A DNA stretch of 64,000 nucleotides from Yersinia rohdei ATCC 43380 (GTDB taxonomy: Bacteria; Pseudomonadota; Gammaproteobacteria; Enterobacterales; Enterobacteriaceae). Within the stretch, counting starts at the first letter, position 1. Every line of letters starts with the position of its first letter. Under the pieces are notes generated by a model. It saw only the letters and a list, made by a program, of their open reading frames with translations, searched no databases and was not told the DNA's origin. Positions 59,653-64,000 of this stretch are shown piece by piece. Location: the NCBI RefSeq assembly GCF_000173775.1, contig NZ_ACCD01000013.1, forward strand, positions 1 through 64,000, in the 5' to 3' direction. A program made the position numbers and the translations under genes.

Positions 59653-59789
59653 GGTTCACAGTTCATGATTGGATCTGGTAACTGCGAACACCAAAAAACA
59701 TAACCAAAACTTACCCTAATTAAAGAGATTTAAAATCAAAACACACCAAGTAATCGTTTGCTAATGATAAAAAATGCAGCTTTCCCCCC

Positions 59790-59817
59790 TTGCAGAGAAA
59801 TTACACACGCGTATAAT
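59790..59817 (+). promoter_or_regulatory. pyrBI promoter
   Basis: A -35 TTGCAG (59790-59795) and a consensus -10 TATAAT (59812-59817) are spaced by 16 bp. Transcription would start near 59824, 16 bases before the leader peptide ATG. Confidence 0.75.
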
Positions 59818-59839
59818 TCGCCACAATTTGCCGGGAGAA

Positions 59840-59968
59840 ATGATGAAAAGCCAAGTGCGTTTTGTTGAAAATGACCCTATTTATGGTCGACAAAATAACC
59901 TGCCAGTTGGCAGCCGGTTGCCATTCTTTCTCCCGTTGCTAAACCGATCCGGTAAAGCCCCTCATTGA
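59840..59968 (+). CDS. pyrL: pyrBI leader peptide
   Basis: This is a 42-residue leader peptide. The ATG at 59840 has a gggag site; a second ATG follows at once. The sequence contains LPFFLPLL, like the LPFFFPL of E. coli PyrL, encoded by a U-rich stretch where RNA polymerase would pause when UTP is low. The stop lies inside the attenuator stem, so a ribosome that follows closely prevents the hairpin. This is the classic pyrBI attenuation layout. Confidence 0.88.
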   Translation: MMKSQVRFVENDPIYGRQNNLPVGSRLPFFLPLLNRSGKAPH

Positions 59969-59981
59969 GGGGCTTTTTTTT
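59954..59981 (+). terminator. pyrBI attenuator
   Basis: The hairpin aaagcccct-catt-gaggggctt is followed by eight T. It lies after the U-rich pause site and includes the pyrL stop codon, so its formation depends on UTP-controlled coupling of transcription and translation. Confidence 0.92.
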
Positions 59982-60072
59982 GTCCGCGGATCGGAGCCAA
60001 ATTCAACATCATGACAACTGATTAAAAATGAAGGTAACCCGGGACCACGGGCAACCACAGAGGAGAGCGAAA

Positions 60073-61008
60073 ATGGCCAACCCGTTGTATCACAAACATA
60101 TAATCTCAATTAACGACTTATGTCGCGAAGAGCTGGAACTGGTACTGAGCACCGCCGCCAGTCTAAAAAGTCATCCGCAACCTGAGCTGTTAAAACATAA
60201 AGTGATCGCCAGTTGCTTTTTCGAAGCCTCCACCCGCACCCGTTTGTCATTTGAAACCTCGATTCACCGCTTAGGTGCCTCCGTCGTCGGTTTCTCTGAC
60301 AGTAGCAACACCTCTTTGGGGAAAAAAGGGGAAACGCTGGCCGATACCATGTCAGTCATCAGCACCTATGTTGATGCCATTGTCATGCGCCACCCACAAG
60401 AAGGTGCTGCCCGCCTTGCTTCCCAGTTCTCCGGTAATGTACCCGTGGTCAATGCCGGTGACGGCGCAAATCAGCATCCAACCCAAACGCTGCTCGATTT
60501 ATTCACGATTCAGGAAACACAAGGGCGGCTGGATAACATCAATATCGCCATGGTGGGTGACCTAAAATATGGCCGCACTGTGCATTCCCTGACCCAGGCG
60601 CTGGCAAAATTCAGCGGAAACCGCTTCTTCTTTATCGCCCCAGAGGCACTGGCAATGCCGGCGTATATCCTGCAAATGCTGGAAGAAAAAGGCATTGAAT
60701 ACAGCTTGCATGAAAGCATTGAGGAAGTGGTACCGGAGCTAGATATTCTGTATATGACTCGCGTACAAAAAGAGCGCCTTGACCCGTCAGAATATGCCAA
60801 TGTCAAAGCACAATTTGTCTTACGTGCTGCTGATTTGGAAGGGGCTCGAGATAATCTTAAAGTGCTGCATCCACTGCCGCGTATTGATGAAATTACCACT
60901 GATGTCGACAAAACCCCTTACGCCTACTATTTCCAACAAGCAGGTAATGGGATTTTTGCACGTCAGGCGCTGCTGGCACTGGTCTTAAACCAAGAATTGG
61001 CTTTTTAA
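60073..61008 (+). CDS. pyrB: Aspartate carbamoyltransferase catalytic subunit
   Basis: This is a 311-residue catalytic chain that joins carbamoyl phosphate and aspartate, the first committed pyrimidine step. The carbamoyl-phosphate loop is [19 protein letters not shown], the 80s loop [15 protein letters not shown] and the aspartate-site text [19 protein letters not shown]. Start at 60073 ([11 protein letters not shown]). pyrI follows after 11 bp, forming the regulated c6r6 enzyme. Confidence 0.98.
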   Translation: MANPLYHKHIISINDLCREELELVLSTAASLKSHPQPELLKHKVIASCFFEASTRTRLSFETSIHRLGASVVGFSDSSNTSLGKKGETLADTMSVISTYVDAIVMRHPQEGAARLASQFSGNVPVVNAGDGANQHPTQTLLDLFTIQETQGRLDNINIAMVGDLKYGRTVHSLTQALAKFSGNRFFFIAPEALAMPAYILQMLEEKGIEYSLHESIEEVVPELDILYMTRVQKERLDPSEYANVKAQFVLRAADLEGARDNLKVLHPLPRIDEITTDVDKTPYAYYFQQAGNGIFARQALLALVLNQELAF

Positions 61009-61019
61009 GGGGATTGAAC

Positions 61020-61484
61020 ATGACTCAGGATTACAAACTACAGGTTGAAGCGATTAAATGCGGTACCGTGATTGACCATATTCCGGCGCAAATCGGGTTC
61101 AAATTGTTATCATTGTTCAAACTGACCGCGACTGACCAACGCATTACTATCGGGCTGAATCTGCCATCGAAGCGCTCTGGCCGTAAAGATTTGATTAAAA
61201 TAGAAAATACTTTCCTGACAGAGCAGCAGGCTAACCAACTGGCGATGTATGCGCCGGATGCAACCGTCAACCGCATTGATAACTACGAAGTGGTGAAGAA
61301 GCTCACCCTTAGCCTGCCAGAACATATCGACGCCGTCCTTACCTGCCCTAACAGCAACTGTATTAGTCATAATGAGCCGGTAGACTCCAGCTTCAAAGTG
61401 ACCGCTAAACAAGGTGATATCTACCTTAAATGCAAATATTGTGAGAAAGAGTTCGAAAGTCAGGTGGTATTACAAATGGATTAA
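61020..61484 (+). CDS. pyrI: Aspartate carbamoyltransferase regulatory subunit
   Basis: This is a 154-residue regulatory chain that binds CTP/ATP in its N-terminal domain and zinc in its C-terminal domain. The four zinc cysteines are in CPNSNC and CKYC. Start at 61020 ([11 protein letters not shown]) with aagggg upstream. It completes the pyrBI operon. Confidence 0.98.
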   Translation: MTQDYKLQVEAIKCGTVIDHIPAQIGFKLLSLFKLTATDQRITIGLNLPSKRSGRKDLIKIENTFLTEQQANQLAMYAPDATVNRIDNYEVVKKLTLSLPEHIDAVLTCPNSNCISHNEPVDSSFKVTAKQGDIYLKCKYCEKEFESQVVLQMD

Positions 61485-61615
61485 GTGCCGCTCCCGCCGG
61501 GCTAAAGCAAACTTAGTTCGAGCGGGTTGCTGTAATCTCCCCCATCTTTATAATGATGGTGATAATTACAATACTGCTTTCCACCGAACCTAAACCTAAA
61601 TAAATTGGAGTCAAC

Positions 61616-62002
61616 ATGTCACGTATTATCAGCACTGAGCTTGCCCCTGCCGCCATTGGCCCTTATGTTCAAGGTGTTGATCTGGGCAATATGATCATGA
61701 CTTCCGGCCAGATCCCGGTTGATCCAAAAACAGGTCTGGTTGCTGATGATGTTGCCGCTCAGGCGCGTCAGTCACTGGAAAATGTGAAAGCCATTGTCGA
61801 AGCTGCAGGTCTAAAAGTGGGCGATATCGTGAAAACCACGGTATTTGTGAAAGATCTGAATGATTTCAGTACCGTTAATGCCGCCTATGAAGCTTTCTTC
61901 ACCGAACACAATGCGCCCTTCCCAGCGCGCTCATGTGTTGAAGTTGCCCGTCTGCCAAAAGATGTCAAAATTGAAATTGAAGCTATCGCGGTACGTCGTT
62001 AA
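61616..62002 (+). CDS. ridA: Enamine/imine deaminase RidA
   Basis: This is a 128-residue trimeric protein that hydrolyses reactive 2-aminoacrylate and other imines to spare PLP enzymes. The catalytic Arg is in FPARSCVEVARLP, and the signature SRIISTELAPAAIGPYVQGV is at the N-terminus. A tggag site precedes the ATG. In E. coli ridA also lies just after pyrBI. Confidence 0.98.
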   Translation: MSRIISTELAPAAIGPYVQGVDLGNMIMTSGQIPVDPKTGLVADDVAAQARQSLENVKAIVEAAGLKVGDIVKTTVFVKDLNDFSTVNAAYEAFFTEHNAPFPARSCVEVARLPKDVKIEIEAIAVRR

Positions 62003-62035
62003 TTCTGATGTGATTGCGCCATACCCTAGCTATCG

Positions 62036-62110
62036 GTGTTGCAGCCACGCGACAATACCGAGTTAGCTGGGTAACAACGGCTGGTACTTACCAGCCGTCT
62101 GCTGCAACAC
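62036..62110. repeat. Nested palindromes between convergent ridA and treC
   Basis: A perfect inner hairpin acggctgg-tactta-ccagccgt (62077-62098) sits within an outer inverted repeat gtgttgcag/ctgcaacac (62036-62044, 62102-62110). The location between convergent genes suits a bidirectional terminator, but there is no T-run. It does not have the ERIC core. Confidence 0.7.
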
Positions 62111-62133
62111 TGAGGGCCAAACCAGTAACTCAC

Positions 62134-63795
62134 TTAATTTCGCACCCAATAAATTCCCTCATATGGCCGTAATACCATCTCTTGTGGCTGGAAAGCGCTT
62201 TCGCCATAACTGCTCATCAGCAATTGCCACTGTCCATCTAGCTCAACGCCCTCCGGTAACCATTGCTGTGATTGATGGCTCAGATTGGCGGCCACCAGCA
62301 ATTGTTTGCCTTGCCAATTGCGAAGATAACACCATAAATCAGGATGTTGTGGACAAAGGTCTTGATAGTCACCCAAAGTGAAGACTTCATGCTGCTTGCG
62401 CAGCGCTATCAAATATTGATAGGCATAAAACACTGAATCGGCATCTGCCAGCGCCGCATCGACGTTAATCTCACCATAATTACGGCAAGGCTCAATCCAG
62501 GGCGTTCCCTGGCTGAAACCTGCATTGCGGCGACTATCCCATTGCATTGGGGTGCGGCCATTATCACGGGATTTTGTCGCCAAAATCGCCAATAACACCT
62601 CAGGATCGCGCCCTTTAGCACTCAATTCAGCAAACATATTCAAACTTTCAACATCACGATATTGTGCAATAGAGCTGAAATTCGGATTGGTCATCCCAAT
62701 CTCTTCACCTTGATAAATATAAGGCGTGCCCTGCATCCCGTGCAGCACCATCGCCAGCACCTTCGCCGCAGGCAGGCGCAGCTCGCCCTCATCACCAAAA
62801 CGCGACACAATGCGCGGCTGGTCATGATTACACCAGAACAGCGCATTCCATGCCCGGTTATGCATACCTTGCTGCCACTGATTAAAAATCTGTTTTAATG
62901 CAATGCGATCCGGTGGCATCAATGACCATTTTTCACCATTGAGATAATCCACTTTCAGATGATGAAAATTAAACGTCATCGATAACTCATCCCCACCCAA
63001 TGCAGCATAACGCTGGCAATGCTCAAGGCGGGTGGAAGACATTTCGCCGACCGTCATCAAGCCGCGCGGCTGAAACACATCGCGGCTCATTTCTTGTAAA
63101 AATTCATGGATTCGTGGGCCATCGGTATAGAAACGGCGGCCATCACCGTCAGCGTCATCCGGGAAATCCTGCTGTTTGGAGACTAAGTTGATCACATCCA
63201 ACCGCAATCCATCCACACCTATATCCGCCCAGAACTCACAGACTTTTTTCAGTTCTTCGCGCACCGGCGGATGTTCCCAGTTTAGGTCAGCCTGCTCTGT
63301 AGCGAATAAATGCAGATAATACTGGCCACTGGCTGCATGCCATTGCCAGGCATTACCGCCAAATTTTGAGCGCCAATTATTGGGTAAATTATCCCCCTGA
63401 CCATCACGCCAAATATAAAACTGGCGATAGGGGCTGCTGCGGTCTTGCGATGCTTTAAACCAGGCATGTTCAGTGGATGTATGGTTGAACACCATATCCA
63501 TCACAATACGAATACCACGCAGATGGGCTTGTGCTACCAGATGTTTAAAATCATCCAATGTGCCATAAGCCGGATCAATGGCGCAGTAATCTGCAACGTC
63601 ATAGCCGTTATCCACTTGCGGCGAGACATAAACCGGTGTCAGCCAAATTGCATCGACACCCAGTTTTTGCAGATAATCCAAACGTTGCGTCACCCCCGCC
63701 AGATCACCATAACCATTGCCGGTGCTGTCTTGAAAACTCTTCGGGTAAATCTGATAAATGACGCCGTTTTGCCACCAAGGGATAGGATTATTCAT
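62134..63795 (-). CDS. treC: Trehalose-6-phosphate hydrolase TreC
   Basis: This is a 553-residue GH13 enzyme that splits trehalose 6-phosphate into glucose and glucose 6-phosphate. The barrel motifs are DMVFNHTS, DGLRLDVINL (nucleophile Asp), VGEMSS (acid Glu) and WCNHDQPRIVSRFG. The N-terminus PWWQNGVIYQIYPKSFQDS is like E. coli TreC throughout. It follows treB on the minus strand with an 82-bp gap, as in treBC operons controlled by TreR. Confidence 0.97.
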   Translation of the reverse strand: MNNPIPWWQNGVIYQIYPKSFQDSTGNGYGDLAGVTQRLDYLQKLGVDAIWLTPVYVSPQVDNGYDVADYCAIDPAYGTLDDFKHLVAQAHLRGIRIVMDMVFNHTSTEHAWFKASQDRSSPYRQFYIWRDGQGDNLPNNWRSKFGGNAWQWHAASGQYYLHLFATEQADLNWEHPPVREELKKVCEFWADIGVDGLRLDVINLVSKQQDFPDDADGDGRRFYTDGPRIHEFLQEMSRDVFQPRGLMTVGEMSSTRLEHCQRYAALGGDELSMTFNFHHLKVDYLNGEKWSLMPPDRIALKQIFNQWQQGMHNRAWNALFWCNHDQPRIVSRFGDEGELRLPAAKVLAMVLHGMQGTPYIYQGEEIGMTNPNFSSIAQYRDVESLNMFAELSAKGRDPEVLLAILATKSRDNGRTPMQWDSRRNAGFSQGTPWIEPCRNYGEINVDAALADADSVFYAYQYLIALRKQHEVFTLGDYQDLCPQHPDLWCYLRNWQGKQLLVAANLSHQSQQWLPEGVELDGQWQLLMSSYGESAFQPQEMVLRPYEGIYWVRN

Positions 63796-63877
63796 AACAG
63801 ACTCTTTTTTGTAGAGAAAACCGAGAGAATTGAAAAATAACTCCGCCAGATAATAGCCACTGGCGGAGGTCGGTGAC

Positions 63878-64000
63878 TCAGACCGGCAATTCGCCGCGAC
63901 TGTCTTTGCGTTTATACACCAGGATGGTCAGCACCAAGGGCACTACAATAGCCACTAACATGGCCACCGCATAAATCGCCCAAAATTGCGGTTTAATGGA
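63878..64000 (-). CDS. treB: PTS trehalose EIIBC component, C-terminal part
   Basis: Only the last 40 codons are in the window; the gene continues beyond 64000. The text reads IKPQFWAIYAVAMLVAIVVP, then a hydrophobic run and LVYKRKDSRGELPV before the stop. A C-terminal membrane helix with a short basic tail, directly upstream of treC, fits TreB. The call rests mainly on position. Confidence 0.8.
   Translation of the reverse strand, partial: SIKPQFWAIYAVAMLVAIVVPLVLTILVYKRKDSRGELPV

Noticed and set aside
63445-63840. 131-codon open frame opposite the start of treC
   Set aside because: Antisense to the conserved N-terminal coding region of treC; no ribosome site or domain.

Overview
The window is chromosomal DNA of an enterobacterium, very probably a Yersinia other than Y. 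pestis. Three observations support this. Gene order and protein sequence match the E. coli yqj-yha, rnpB-arcB, gltBD-degS and murA-mla-lpt-rpoN-ptsO blocks. Many gaps carry about 127-bp ERIC-type palindromic repeats of the Yersinia form. An autotransporter and a low-GC ABC operon are inserted between otherwise conserved blocks. The species cannot be resolved from sequence reading alone. No tRNA, rRNA, CRISPR array, intact insertion sequence or prophage was seen.

Layout. 1-7360: an unrecognised ORF, then yqjA-mzrA, yqjCDEK, yqjF, yqjG and divergent yhaJ/yhaK (envelope and quinone/redox functions). 7400-12810: an alcohol dehydrogenase beside decayed cupin and LysR fragments, then a four-gene marR-FUSC-DUF1656-HlyD efflux operon with an 18-bp perfect palindrome at its head. 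12920-16575: an AT-rich operon (permease, ATPase, binding protein, luciferase-like monooxygenase) behind a strong promoter that contains a Fur box. 16575-20330: an AT-rich gap and a 922-residue autotransporter. 20400-30850: rnpB, rsmI, lpoA, yraN, diaA, dolP, mtgA, elbB, the ArcZ small RNA, arcB and yhcC. 31660-38900: gltBD, an unknown exported protein, and sspAB. 39980-45900: rplM-rpsI, zapE, zapG, degQ, degS. 46020-59650: murA, ibaG, mlaFEDCB, yrbG, kdsD, kdsC, lptCAB, rpoN, hpf, ptsN, rapZ, ptsO. 59790-64000: the pyrL attenuator and pyrBI, ridA, treC and the end of treB.

How the genes work together. The centre-right block is an envelope-biogenesis cluster: peptidoglycan precursor (murA), phospholipid retrograde transport (mla), Kdo synthesis (kdsD, kdsC) and LPS transport (lptCAB). 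It is followed by the nitrogen-PTS and sigma-54 genes (rpoN, hpf, ptsN, rapZ, ptsO). lpoA, mtgA, dolP, degQ and degS add peptidoglycan synthesis and envelope quality control. arcB and arcZ form the expected sensor/sRNA pair.

The least ordinary points are: (i) the Fur-box ABC/monooxygenase operon, whose predicted transcript may be leaderless; (ii) an ERIC element lodged in the 5' part of the arcZ locus; (iii) an ERIC that supplies the last codons and stop of mlaF and separates mlaF from mlaE; (iv) an in-frame 18-bp repeat that lengthens the N-terminus of KdsD; and (v) the same half-plus-full ERIC composite at two separate loci.
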